Source of the DNA: Chloroflexota bacterium
GTDB lineage: Bacteria > Chloroflexota > UBA5177 > JANWHV01
Assembly: GCA_025924845.1 (NCBI GenBank)
Contig: JAICHN010000300.1
Span: 1 to 6,447 of the forward strand
Direction of reading: 5' to 3'
Length of the DNA: 6,447 nucleotides
Every line of letters starts with the position of its first letter. Within the stretch, counting starts at the first letter, position 1. Below are positions 1 through 5,644 of the stretch, in pieces. The position numbers were made by a program, and so were the translations under genes. Under the pieces are notes generated by a model that did no database searches, had not been told where the DNA came from, and saw only the letters and a list, made by a program, of their open reading frames with translations.

Positions 1-333
1 CTGGCAGGCATTCGCGGCGACGCCGAGGTGCGTGACCTGACACGAAATGCACCTCGGCAACGCGCCGATCTGGTGCTTGCCCTCAAGCTGCTCCCCACCC
101 TGGAAATGATCGAGCGCGGCGCGGGCCTCGCTTTGCCGCGCGCCCTTGGGGCAGCCCATCTGCTCGTCTCGTTCCCGGAACGTAGCCTTGGTGGTCGTCG
201 TTCGGGATTAGGACGCGGGCATGGCGCCGCCTTCAGGGCGCTTGCCCACCAGGAAGGCTGGGCACTGGAAGAGCGGGTTTTTCCCGGCGAGACGGTGTTT
301 CTGGCTACCGGCAAAGGAACCAAGCCGGTATAG
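1..333 (+). CDS. 16S rRNA (guanine1405-N7)-methyltransferase family protein, C-terminal part (5' end outside window)
   Basis: The reading frame is open from base 1 and ends at TAG 331-333, giving about 110 residues of a protein that starts upstream. The visible part carries the C-terminal signature of the ArmA/RmtB/FmrO family: ADLVLALKLLPTLE, followed by LLVSFPERSLGGR and a short final strand ending ETVFLATGKG. From memory, RmtB has very similar segments (LALVFKLLPLLE, then VSFPTRSLGGRGKGM). Family members use S-adenosylmethionine to methylate N7 of G1405 in the 30S decoding site, blocking 4,6-disubstituted deoxystreptamine aminoglycosides such as gentamicin and kanamycin. The SAM-binding N-terminal half is not visible, so activity cannot be judged. 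A GTG at 28 could serve as a start, but the similarity continues upstream of it and no ribosome site precedes it, so I read the gene as cut by the window edge. The family call is firm; a role in resistance is inferred. Confidence 0.82.
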   Translation: MAGIRGDAEVRDLTRNAPRQRADLVLALKLLPTLEMIERGAGLALPRALGAAHLLVSFPERSLGGRRSGLGRGHGAAFRALAHQEGWALEERVFPGETVFLATGKGTKPV

Positions 334-344
334 TAACACTGGCC

Positions 345-364
345 GGCCGGCAAATGATCCGGCC
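345..364 (+). other. GC-rich hairpin between methyltransferase and small membrane gene
   Basis: GGCCGG (345-350) pairs perfectly with CCGGCC (359-364) across an 8-base loop. It lies 12 bases after the methyltransferase stop and just before the ribosome site of the next gene. No T-run follows, so it is not a typical intrinsic terminator. It could be an mRNA-stability or attenuating hairpin, or chance in GC-rich DNA. Confidence 0.3.
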
Positions 365-379
365 TGATGGAGGAATAAC

Positions 380-610
380 GTGATGCTGCCCCCGATTATC
401 CGGAAGCTGCCCCCCGGGTGGGTGTCGGTGGGTATCTACCTGGTGATCGCCCTGGCGGCGGTGGCCTTCGAGGTCGTCCTGCTCAAAAAGACCAGCCCCA
501 CCCATCTGACCATTGGGGCCGGCGTGACTATGCTCCTCTATCTCACGGTCGGCGCCTTTCTGCTTGGCGCCACCCGGATCTTCGTCACGCGGCGCGAGGG
601 TGACGAATAG
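380..610 (+). CDS. small two-helix membrane protein of unknown function
   Basis: This is a 76-residue protein I do not recognise. It has a short N-terminal segment (MMLPPIIRKLPPGW), a hydrophobic helix at about residues 15-35 ending in KK, a polar turn (TSPTHLT), a second hydrophobic helix at about 43-66, and a charged tail (TRREGDE). This predicts two membrane spans with both ends probably cytoplasmic. GGAGGA at 369-374 is the ribosome site; it sits 5 bases before GTG 380 and 8 before ATG 383, so the ATG may be the real start, one residue shorter. The gene lies 46 bases after the methyltransferase on the same strand and may be cotranscribed with it. It ends 19 bases before the convergent hicB-like gene. 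The good ribosome site and coherent membrane pattern support a real gene; no function can be given. Confidence 0.7.
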   Translation: MMLPPIIRKLPPGWVSVGIYLVIALAAVAFEVVLLKKTSPTHLTIGAGVTMLLYLTVGAFLLGATRIFVTRREGDE

Positions 611-629
611 GACCCGCGAGCTGCGGAGT

Positions 630-920
630 TTACGCCGAGTCGATTCGGGCAAAGACCGCGCGTAGGTCGGGAGGGAGTTCCTCAGGGATATAGAGCCAGG
701 GCCGTTCCTCCCGATCCTTGCGGAGTGATTCAAGATGGAGCGGGATTGCCTCATCCATCTGCCGTTCCACTTCCTCACGAGTATCGGCGGCACCGAGGAT
801 CGTAGGGAGATCCGGCGTGTACGCGCACCAGCCCGTAGCAGTACGCTCAAACACGACACGGTAGCCATGCATCTGATCTTCGTCCACAGTGGACGTTTCA
901 GGGTGCTTGCGCTCGTTCAT
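630..920 (-). CDS. HicB-like (UPF0150) antitoxin-family protein
   Basis: The 96-residue protein contains the HicB N-terminal fold: YRVVFERTATGWCAYTPDLP (residues 20-39), the GAADTREEVERQMDEAI helix (43-59) and LHLESLRKD (61-69). In HicAB modules HicB neutralises the RNase HicA and often represses the operon. The C-terminal part (about 72-96, ending IPEELPPDLRAVFARIDSA) shows no ribbon-helix-helix or helix-turn-helix, so DNA binding by this protein is doubtful. Start ATG 918-920 is supported by a GGGAGG ribosome site just upstream on the minus strand (about 926-931). It lies downstream of the PHP phosphoesterase on the same strand, 75 bases away. No intact hicA accompanies it, although a hicA-like C-terminal remnant ends in an ATGA overlap with this start. 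Stand-alone UPF0150 proteins are common, so it may not be part of a working toxin-antitoxin pair. Confidence 0.8.
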   Translation of the reverse strand: MNERKHPETSTVDEDQMHGYRVVFERTATGWCAYTPDLPTILGAADTREEVERQMDEAIPLHLESLRKDREERPWLYIPEELPPDLRAVFARIDSA

Positions 921-979
921 CGTATCCTCCCTTTGAGTCCGGCCTGCTTGAAGATCCCAAGAGATTCTTCCGACAGGCC
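917..979 (-). pseudogene. possible C-terminal remnant of a hicA toxin gene
   Basis: Immediately upstream of the hicB-like start, a minus-strand frame reads GLSEESLGIFKQAGLKGRIR and then stops at TGA 917-919. This stop overlaps the hicB-like ATG (918-920) as ATGA. Many HicA proteins end in a segment like TLRSILRQAGLS, and this frame has the same spacing (L..I.KQAGL). Toxin before antitoxin with a short overlap is the usual hicAB order. Only about 20 codons are left before the end of the upstream phosphoesterase gene (996), too little for a toxin of about 60-80 residues. This could be a deletion scar or a chance resemblance. Confidence 0.3.
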
Positions 980-995
980 TGCCTGATTGCCCCGA

Positions 996-1745
996 TCACA
1001 CGTAGGCGGGAAGTCGTCGCTCGGGCAGGAAGAAGCGGTCGTCGGGAATCTCCAGCTCCGCGATGAGGCGGCGCGGGTAGTCGATGGCGCCGATCACCTC
1101 CGGGCCGTGCCCGTCGCTGGCTACCGCGAAGCGTGCCCCGGCCGCCAACAACTCGCGCACCAGTTCGGGCATGGGCGCCTTGTAGCGGGTGCTGATTTCC
1201 AGGGCGATGCCGGTTTCCACGGCGACCTCCACGATTCGCTTCCTGTACTCCGGCTCCCACAGCGCGTCCTGCCCTTCACGCGGCAAATCGGGCAAGTAGG
1301 TGGGGTGGCCGATCATGGCGGGGATACCGGAGCGAAGACCGCGCGCGAACTGCGCCGTGGCGCATTCCATATAGCGGCGCATCGAGGCGGCGGAGTTCAC
1401 ATCCGGCCGGATCCGGTTGCCGTTCTCGTCCACCACCGTATGCATGGAGGCCACACAGTAGTCAAGCCTGGCGCGATTTTCGCTGGAGATGGGCTGCTCA
1501 TGGCCCAGATCAAGCTCCACGGCCCGATAGACCGGTTGTTGTTCAAGGGCGTCAAGATAGCGAGAGAGCACTTCATCGCCGACCATGCCGAAATGAGTGG
1601 AATAGTGGTCGCTAATCGCGATCTCGAAGCCAATGCGGCGGGCGGTGGCGACCATTGTTTCCACGGTAGCCCGGCCGTCGGAGAAACGGGAATGCAGGTG
1701 TAAATCGGTGCGCAGATGGCGTGGCACGGTAAGGGTATCGATCAC
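996..1745 (-). CDS. PHP-domain metal-dependent phosphoesterase
   Basis: The 249-residue protein has all the expected PHP metal ligands: DLHLHSRFSDG (H16, H18, D23), ISDH (D46, H47), E77 in the AVELD strand, H102 in ASMHT, GHP (H147) and the C-terminal SDGH (D211, H213). PHP enzymes form a distorted TIM barrel with a two- or three-metal site and hydrolyse phosphoesters. Relatives include histidinol-phosphate phosphatase, the YcdX group and nucleotide or RNA 5'-phosphoesterases. The length fits a stand-alone PHP enzyme rather than a polymerase domain. It has no signal peptide and should be cytosolic. The start is GTG 1743-1745, with a perfect AGGAGG (1750-1755) 4 bases upstream. The gene is divergent from the ROK repressor and upstream of the hicB-like gene. 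The substrate cannot be read from sequence; hisK-type and nucleotide-type activities are both possible. Confidence 0.88.
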   Translation of the reverse strand: MIDTLTVPRHLRTDLHLHSRFSDGRATVETMVATARRIGFEIAISDHYSTHFGMVGDEVLSRYLDALEQQPVYRAVELDLGHEQPISSENRARLDYCVASMHTVVDENGNRIRPDVNSAASMRRYMECATAQFARGLRSGIPAMIGHPTYLPDLPREGQDALWEPEYRKRIVEVAVETGIALEISTRYKAPMPELVRELLAAGARFAVASDGHGPEVIGAIDYPRRLIAELEIPDDRFFLPERRLPAYV

Positions 1746-1749
1746 AATT

Positions 1750-1755
1750 CCTCCT
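1750..1755 (-). promoter_or_regulatory. ribosome binding site of the PHP gene
   Basis: The minus strand reads AGGAGG, 4 bases before GTG 1743-1745. This consensus site decides in favour of the GTG start, since no nearby ATG is in frame. Confidence 0.75.
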
Positions 1756-1764
1756 GGTACTAGA

Positions 1765-1783
1765 GCCCGCGTTCAGCGCGGGC
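1765..1783 (-). promoter_or_regulatory. perfect 7-bp hairpin in the PHP gene 5' leader
   Basis: GCCCGCG (1765-1771) and CGCGGGC (1777-1783) are perfect inverted repeats around a 5-base loop. The hairpin sits just upstream of the AGGAGG ribosome site of the PHP gene. It would form in the mRNA leader (loop CTGAA on the minus strand) and could affect stability or translation. As double-stranded DNA it could equally be an operator half. No T-run follows on either strand. Confidence 0.4.
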
Positions 1784-1797
1784 GGCATATCTCCTCC

Positions 1798-1803
1798 ATT
1801 GTA
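1798..1803 (-). promoter_or_regulatory. possible -10 element for the PHP gene
   Basis: The minus strand reads TACAAT, one mismatch from the sigma-70 -10 consensus. Transcription would begin near 1791, giving a leader of about 45 bases that contains the hairpin and ribosome site. No convincing -35 hexamer lies at 16-18 bases spacing, so the call is tentative. Confidence 0.3.
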
Positions 1804-1872
1804 GAGAGGATGCGGGATCCTGGCCCAGTGAGGCCGAAAGTTTGGATCTATTCGCCGGCAGACTAGAAGCCG

Positions 1873-1878
1873 TATAAT
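1873..1878 (+). promoter_or_regulatory. consensus -10 box TATAAT at the ROK gene start
   Basis: TATAAT overlaps the first in-frame ATG (1877-1879) of the ROK gene. A start of transcription about 7 bases downstream would fall at the next in-frame ATG (1886-1888). That is the arrangement of a leaderless mRNA. The -35 region is weak (TTCGCC at 1851-1856, spacing 16). Confidence 0.4.
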
Positions 1879-3085
1879 GACCGCCATGCGCACCGGAAGA
1901 GGGAAAGTGGATGGCCGCCTGATGCAGAGGGCGAATCGCGCCCTCGTCCTCAACCTGGTGCGCGCCCAACCAACCCTTTCACGAGCGTCCATTGCCCGTC
2001 AGACTCATCTCAGCCCCGCCGCCGTGTCCGGTATCGTCGATCACCTGGTGCGCGAGGGTTGGGTACGCGAGGTGGGCGCCGTCGTTACCGGCACCGTGGG
2101 CCGTCGTCCGCTCCGTCTGGCTTTCGTGCCCGAGGCGCGTTTGGCCTTAGGTATTGATCTAGATGTGCGCGAGATTAGCGCCGCGCTGGTGGACTTGGGA
2201 GGCGCGGCGCGGGCGGTGCATCGAGTAGCCGTGCCGGCTGGGGCCGATCCGGCCGCCGTGTTGGCGTTGGCCGCCGTTCTTGCTCGTCAAACCGCTAAAG
2301 AGGCGCCGACGGAGCGGCTGCTCGGCGTCGGCATGGCCGTGCCGGGAATGGTGCGTTGGCCGGACGGCGTGAACCTGTTTTCGCCCAACTTCGGCTGGCG
2401 CGATGTACCGGTGCGCGCCATGATGGAGGATTTGCTGGGCGTGTCCGTCCTCGTGGACAATGAGGTGCGCGTCCTGGCCCTGGCCGAGCACCAGTACGGA
2501 GCGGCGCGCGAGGCGCGGACCAGCGTGTTTCTCGATGCGGGATCCGGCGTAGGCGGCGCGGTGATTCTGGACGGGCAGCTCTATCGCGGCATGCATGGGG
2601 CGGCGGGGGAAGTGGGACACAACACGGCCGAACCGCGCGGCCCACGGTGCGGGTGCGGCAATCGCGGTTGTCTCGAAGTGTTCGCCTCCAGCATCGGCCT
2701 GGAGACTCGCGTGCGGGACGCACTGGCGGCGGGACGAGTCTCCGCCCTGGCGGGCAAGCCGGAAACCTGGACGCCGCGTGGCCTGGCCCGAGCCGCTCAG
2801 GATGGGGACGCGCTGGCCCGCGAATTATTGGACCACGCGGCGGAATACCTGGGCCTGGCCGTAGCCAACGCGGTAGCCAACTGGGATCCCGAATTGGTAG
2901 TGCTGAGCGGGCCGGTGATTCGAGACAGTGGGATCTTCGATCAGATACTGGCGGCGAGCCGGCCGGCGGTTCTTGAGGCGGCGAAGAGCTATGTACAGGT
3001 CGTGCCGGCGGTGATCGAGGAGAACGTGAAGATTATCGGCGCCGCCTCCCTGGTGATCGCCGAGCACCTCGCGGCCCCTTTATAG
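1877..3085 (+). CDS. ROK-family transcriptional repressor
   Basis: The 402-residue protein joins an N-terminal winged helix (about residues 15-68; SRASIARQTHLSPAAVSGIV is the recognition region) to an ROK sugar-kinase-like domain. The ROK domain shows the phosphate motif GIDLD (92-96), VPGMV (155-159), GSGVGG (222-227), GEVGH (244-248) and the zinc motif CGCGNRGCLE (258-267), with H248, C258, C260 and C265 as likely ligands. The catalytic Asp of ROK kinases (E-N-D-A-N) is replaced by Glu in VDNEVR (E196), as expected of a sugar-sensing regulator rather than a kinase. Length and domain order match the XylR/NagC class. I give the longest ATG (1877), but a TATAAT overlaps it, so ATG 1886 (leaderless) or GTG 1907 after GGAAGAGGG may be the true start. 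All three keep the whole DNA-binding domain. The inducing sugar is unknown. The divergent PHP gene is the nearest candidate target. Confidence 0.92.
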   Translation: MTAMRTGRGKVDGRLMQRANRALVLNLVRAQPTLSRASIARQTHLSPAAVSGIVDHLVREGWVREVGAVVTGTVGRRPLRLAFVPEARLALGIDLDVREISAALVDLGGAARAVHRVAVPAGADPAAVLALAAVLARQTAKEAPTERLLGVGMAVPGMVRWPDGVNLFSPNFGWRDVPVRAMMEDLLGVSVLVDNEVRVLALAEHQYGAAREARTSVFLDAGSGVGGAVILDGQLYRGMHGAAGEVGHNTAEPRGPRCGCGNRGCLEVFASSIGLETRVRDALAAGRVSALAGKPETWTPRGLARAAQDGDALARELLDHAAEYLGLAVANAVANWDPELVVLSGPVIRDSGIFDQILAASRPAVLEAAKSYVQVVPAVIEENVKIIGAASLVIAEHLAAPL

Positions 3086-3150
3086 GGGTCGGCCGGCTGG
3101 TAGAGCGTCAAGCATCATTCCTTTTGCAGGCAACGGTCCGTGCCGGACGA

Positions 3151-4587
3151 CTAGGCGGCGGGTCCAATGCCGATCTGCCCGGCCAGGTAGAGCACGCTGA
3201 GCACGGTGAGAATGGCGATTGTAGCGTAGGCGATCACGTTGAACACCCGTCCATTCCGATAGGTGCCCATAAGTGCCTGGTTGTTCACCAATTTGATGAT
3301 AAACACCAGGATGATCGGCAACATCAAGGCGTTCAACACTTGCAAGTTGAGCAGCACGGGCACGATGGGCAGATTCGGGATAATAGCGATGATCGCCGAA
3401 ATGATGATCATTCCAGTGAAGATGCTGTTAAAGATTGGTGCTTGCCCGAAGGACTTTTCGGTCCCGCTTTCCAGGCCAAACGTCTCGCAGACCGCGTAGG
3501 CGGTGGAGAGGGGCAGCACGCCCGCCGCCAGCATCGACGCCCCGAATAAGCCGATCGCGAACAGATTCTCCGCCGATCCCCCCGCCACCGACTTCAGGGC
3601 CACCGCGAATTGTTCGGGCCTGCTGATCGTGCTGTTCACGGCGGGGCAGCCATGAACCGTGCAAAGCGCCGTCCCAGTGGCGATAATGATGAACCCGGCC
3701 ACCGCGATGGCGAACAGCGAGCCGCTGATCACATCGGCGCGGGTGAAGGCATAGGTGCGCGGCGAGATCCCTTTCTCCACCACGGCGGAGGTGACATAGA
3801 ACTGCATATAGGGGCTGATCGTGGTGCCGACCAGGGCGACGACGGCGCTGATGTAGGTGCTGGTCCATACGATGTTTGGCCGCGCCGTGTCGTGGAGGAC
3901 CAGGTTCCAATTGGTGCCCTTGAAGGCCGCCACCACATAGACCAGGAAGACAAACGATAGGGCGACAAACACCTTTTCGATCATGCTCGATGACCGCTGG
4001 GTAACCAGATACCAGAGCAGAAGGGTGAGCGGCGGTACCGCGATCCAGGCCGGGATGCCCACGATCTGGGCGCTCGCCGCCAGGCCCAGGAACTCGGAGA
4101 CGGTGATCCCCGTGTTGGCGATCAATAGACAGGCCATGGCCAGAGTCGTGGCGCCCAGACTGAACTGCTCTCGAATCAGATCGGACAGCCCTTTGCCGGT
4201 CACGGCGCCCAGACGCGCGCACATCTCCTGGACCACGATCAAGCTGACTGCTGTCACCAGCAGCGCCCACAGCAGGTTATAGCGAAAGACAGCGCCCGCG
4301 CTGGCATAGGTGGCCACGCCGCCCGCGTCGTTCCCGGCGCTGGCGGTGATCAGGCCAGGTCCCACGACGGCGAGAAAGGCAAAGGCTCCGGTACGGGGTA
4401 AACGCAGGCGAGGGAGGCGCCGCCTAGGACGATCTCCCCCTGGGCTGGGCAAGCGGCCGGTAATGCGGAGCGCCCCGGACGTCCGCGATGATCGCCCACG
4501 ACCAATTCGACCACCTTCGGTGGTCCGCTGAGCATGATCGAACGCCGGCGTTTGCCGGTCGGGCTGATCGGTCATGGCACCGTCCAT
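3151..4587 (-). CDS. Nramp-family (SLC11-like) divalent metal transporter, divergent metal site
   Basis: The 478-residue integral membrane protein has about 11 hydrophobic segments from residue 68 to 471, the usual Nramp count. Helix 1 carries VVGPGLITASAGNDAGGVATY (from 74), equivalent to the canonical GPG...DPGN motif. Helix 6 carries VGTTISPYMQFY (253-264), equivalent to GATVMPHNLYLHS. The conserved Asp is kept (D87), but the Asn of DPGN is Gly (G90) and the metal-binding Met of MPH is Ser (S258). The protein is therefore in a divergent Nramp clade, and Mn2+/Fe2+ selectivity cannot be assumed; Mg2+ is a possibility, since Nramp-related Mg2+ carriers also alter these positions. Residues 1-65 form an Arg/Pro-rich hydrophilic extension. 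ATG 4585-4587 lacks a clear ribosome site; ATG 4573 (residue 5) is an alternative. It converges with the ROK gene and diverges from the RraA-family gene. Confidence 0.9.
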   Translation of the reverse strand: MDGAMTDQPDRQTPAFDHAQRTTEGGRIGRGRSSRTSGALRITGRLPSPGGDRPRRRLPRLRLPRTGAFAFLAVVGPGLITASAGNDAGGVATYASAGAVFRYNLLWALLVTAVSLIVVQEMCARLGAVTGKGLSDLIREQFSLGATTLAMACLLIANTGITVSEFLGLAASAQIVGIPAWIAVPPLTLLLWYLVTQRSSSMIEKVFVALSFVFLVYVVAAFKGTNWNLVLHDTARPNIVWTSTYISAVVALVGTTISPYMQFYVTSAVVEKGISPRTYAFTRADVISGSLFAIAVAGFIIIATGTALCTVHGCPAVNSTISRPEQFAVALKSVAGGSAENLFAIGLFGASMLAAGVLPLSTAYAVCETFGLESGTEKSFGQAPIFNSIFTGMIIISAIIAIIPNLPIVPVLLNLQVLNALMLPIILVFIIKLVNNQALMGTYRNGRVFNVIAYATIAILTVLSVLYLAGQIGIGPAA

Positions 4588-4783
4588 CGGGTTGGGGGTG
4601 ATCGGTAAGCGTTCAGCGGAGCCGTGGTCAGGCTACCATGCTCCTGAGGGCAGTGTACAGGGCCGGCAATTAGGAAGCTTACTTTCCCCTCCCGGCACGC
4701 CGGCATGGCCTATGCGTTAGGCTATAAGCGGTCGGCGATGCGGGCCGTGGGGGCGGCATAGCGGGGCCAGGGAGGAACCGACG
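4588..4783. promoter_or_regulatory. divergent intergenic region between transporter and RraA-family gene
   Basis: These 196 bases must carry both start regions. A -10-like TATAAG lies at 4723-4728, about 55 bases before the RraA-family start, but without a recognisable -35. An imperfect 12-bp palindrome, AGGAAGCTTACT (4672-4683, one mismatched pair), sits in an AT-richer patch and could bind a regulator. CCGGC/GCCGG (about 4692-4703) is a short inverted repeat with a loop too small for a good hairpin. I see no metal riboswitch and no open reading frame of merit. Confidence 0.3.
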
Positions 4784-5473
4784 ATGAGCCTATGGCAGTC
4801 GGATGAAGAATTGTTCAGCCTGGTGCGTCGAGAGTTATTCACGGCGGTAGTAGGCGATGTATTGGACGCCATGGGCTTGCGAAGGCAATTCCTGCCGCCA
4901 ACGATCAGGCCGCTCGATGATGCCATGGTGGTGATTGGCCGCGCTATGCCGGTGTTGGAAGCGGATGTGTTCGCCACCGGTCGGCAAGAAGGCGACGACC
5001 TGTTGCAGCGCCCGTTCGGCCTGATGCTTCGCGCCCTTGACGATCTCCAGTCCGGCGAGGTCTACCTGTGTACCGGCGCCTCGCCGACCTATGCGCTGTG
5101 GGGCGAACTGATGAGTGCGCGGGCCATTCATTGTGGCGCGGCCGGCGCCGTGCTCGACGGCTACGCCCGCGACACCCATGCCATCCGCCGGCTAGGTTTC
5201 CCTACCTTTTGCTATGGATCCTATGCTCAGGATCAGGGGCCGCGGGGCAAGGTGATCGACTTCCGGGTGCCCCTGGAGATCGGCCAGGCGCGCATCGAGC
5301 CGGGTGATGTGGTGTTTGGCGATATCGATGGGGTGCTCATCGTCCCGGACGGGGCAATCGACGAGGCATTTCACCGGGCCATAGAGAAGGTGCGCGGCGA
5401 GCAGCAGGTGCGCGCCGCGATTGAGAGCGGCATAAGCACGAGCGAAGCCTTCGCGACCTACGGTGTGATGTAA
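4784..5473 (+). CDS. RraA-family protein (HMG/CHA aldolase-like)
   Basis: The 229-residue protein belongs to the RraA / 4-hydroxy-4-methyl-2-oxoglutarate aldolase family, often mislabelled demethylmenaquinone methyltransferase. The signature is WGELMSARAIHCGAAGAVLD (106-125) followed by GYARDTHAIRRLGFPTF (126-142), then GDVVFGDIDGVLIVP (174-188). The aldolase motif D-x20-R-D appears here as E108-x20-R129-D130, so the acidic residue is Glu. Aldolase members cleave or decarboxylate 4-carboxy-2-oxo acids such as oxaloacetate with a divalent metal in a trimeric, cytosolic enzyme. RraA proper instead binds RNase E; a role of that kind cannot be excluded. ATG 4784 follows GGGAGGAA with 7 bases spacing, a good ribosome site. 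No catabolic genes flank it, so the substrate stays open. A perfect inverted repeat begins 27 bases after the stop. Confidence 0.85.
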   Translation: MSLWQSDEELFSLVRRELFTAVVGDVLDAMGLRRQFLPPTIRPLDDAMVVIGRAMPVLEADVFATGRQEGDDLLQRPFGLMLRALDDLQSGEVYLCTGASPTYALWGELMSARAIHCGAAGAVLDGYARDTHAIRRLGFPTFCYGSYAQDQGPRGKVIDFRVPLEIGQARIEPGDVVFGDIDGVLIVPDGAIDEAFHRAIEKVRGEQQVRAAIESGISTSEAFATYGVM

Positions 5474-5500
5474 GAGTAGGAATGTGCCGGCTGAACCGAC

Positions 5501-5555
5501 TCCATCGAGATGAGCATACCTTACATATTCTGTAAGGTATGCTCATCTCGATGGA
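5501..5555. repeat. perfect 25-bp inverted repeat (55-bp palindromic hairpin)
   Basis: The left arm at 5501-5525 (starting TCCATCGAGATGAGC) is the exact reverse complement of the right arm at 5531-5555, around the loop TATTC (5526-5530). All 25 pairs match. The arms are about 44% GC, well below the surroundings. Beyond them, AACCG (5494-5498) and CGGTT (5560-5564) can also pair across small bulges. It begins 27 bases after the RraA-family stop and about 105 before the nuclease start. Only four T follow at 5563-5566, so a classic Rho-independent terminator is doubtful, although a bidirectional termination role is possible. A small palindromic mobile element (MITE- or REP-like) or a protein-binding site are alternatives. 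No clear target-site duplication is visible. Confidence 0.9.
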
Positions 5556-5644
5556 AGCGCGGTTTTCACGCCCTCGATGTTCTCGTCGGGGCCGTGGGCG
5601 CACGCCGTGCCGATCCGGCTATCGCACCGCCGCCGTACTCGTAC

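Noticed and set aside
305..868. Minus-strand frame of 187 codons across the small membrane gene and hicB-like gene
   Set aside because: It overlaps two better-supported genes, has Arg/Ser-rich low-complexity composition and no ribosome site or domain.
987..1703. Long plus-strand frame (238 codons) over the PHP gene
   Set aside because: It is an antisense shadow of the phosphoesterase, which has all its metal ligands. The plus frame has no recognisable domain.
3136..3148. GTCCG-TGC-CGGAC hairpin between the convergent ROK and transporter genes as a terminator
   Set aside because: The stem is only 5 bp with a 3-base loop, and no T-run follows on either strand. It is too weak to call.
3428..4270. 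Long minus-strand frame (280 codons) inside the transporter
   Set aside because: It is an out-of-frame shadow of the Nramp-like gene. It is Arg/Gly/His-rich and lacks membrane segments.
1769..4618. The 10-mer GCGTTCAGCG occurs at 1769-1778 and 4609-4618, in each case about 22-24 bases ahead of a minus-strand start codon
   Set aside because: Several 10-base repeats are expected by chance in GC-rich DNA of this length, and the sequences around the two copies do not match.
5337..5603. Opposite-strand frames around the palindrome, both reading a MSIPY...CKVCSSRW-like peptide
   Set aside because: The matching peptides come from the two arms of the inverted repeat being read on opposite strands. 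Neither frame has coding character, and one overlaps the RraA-family gene antisense.
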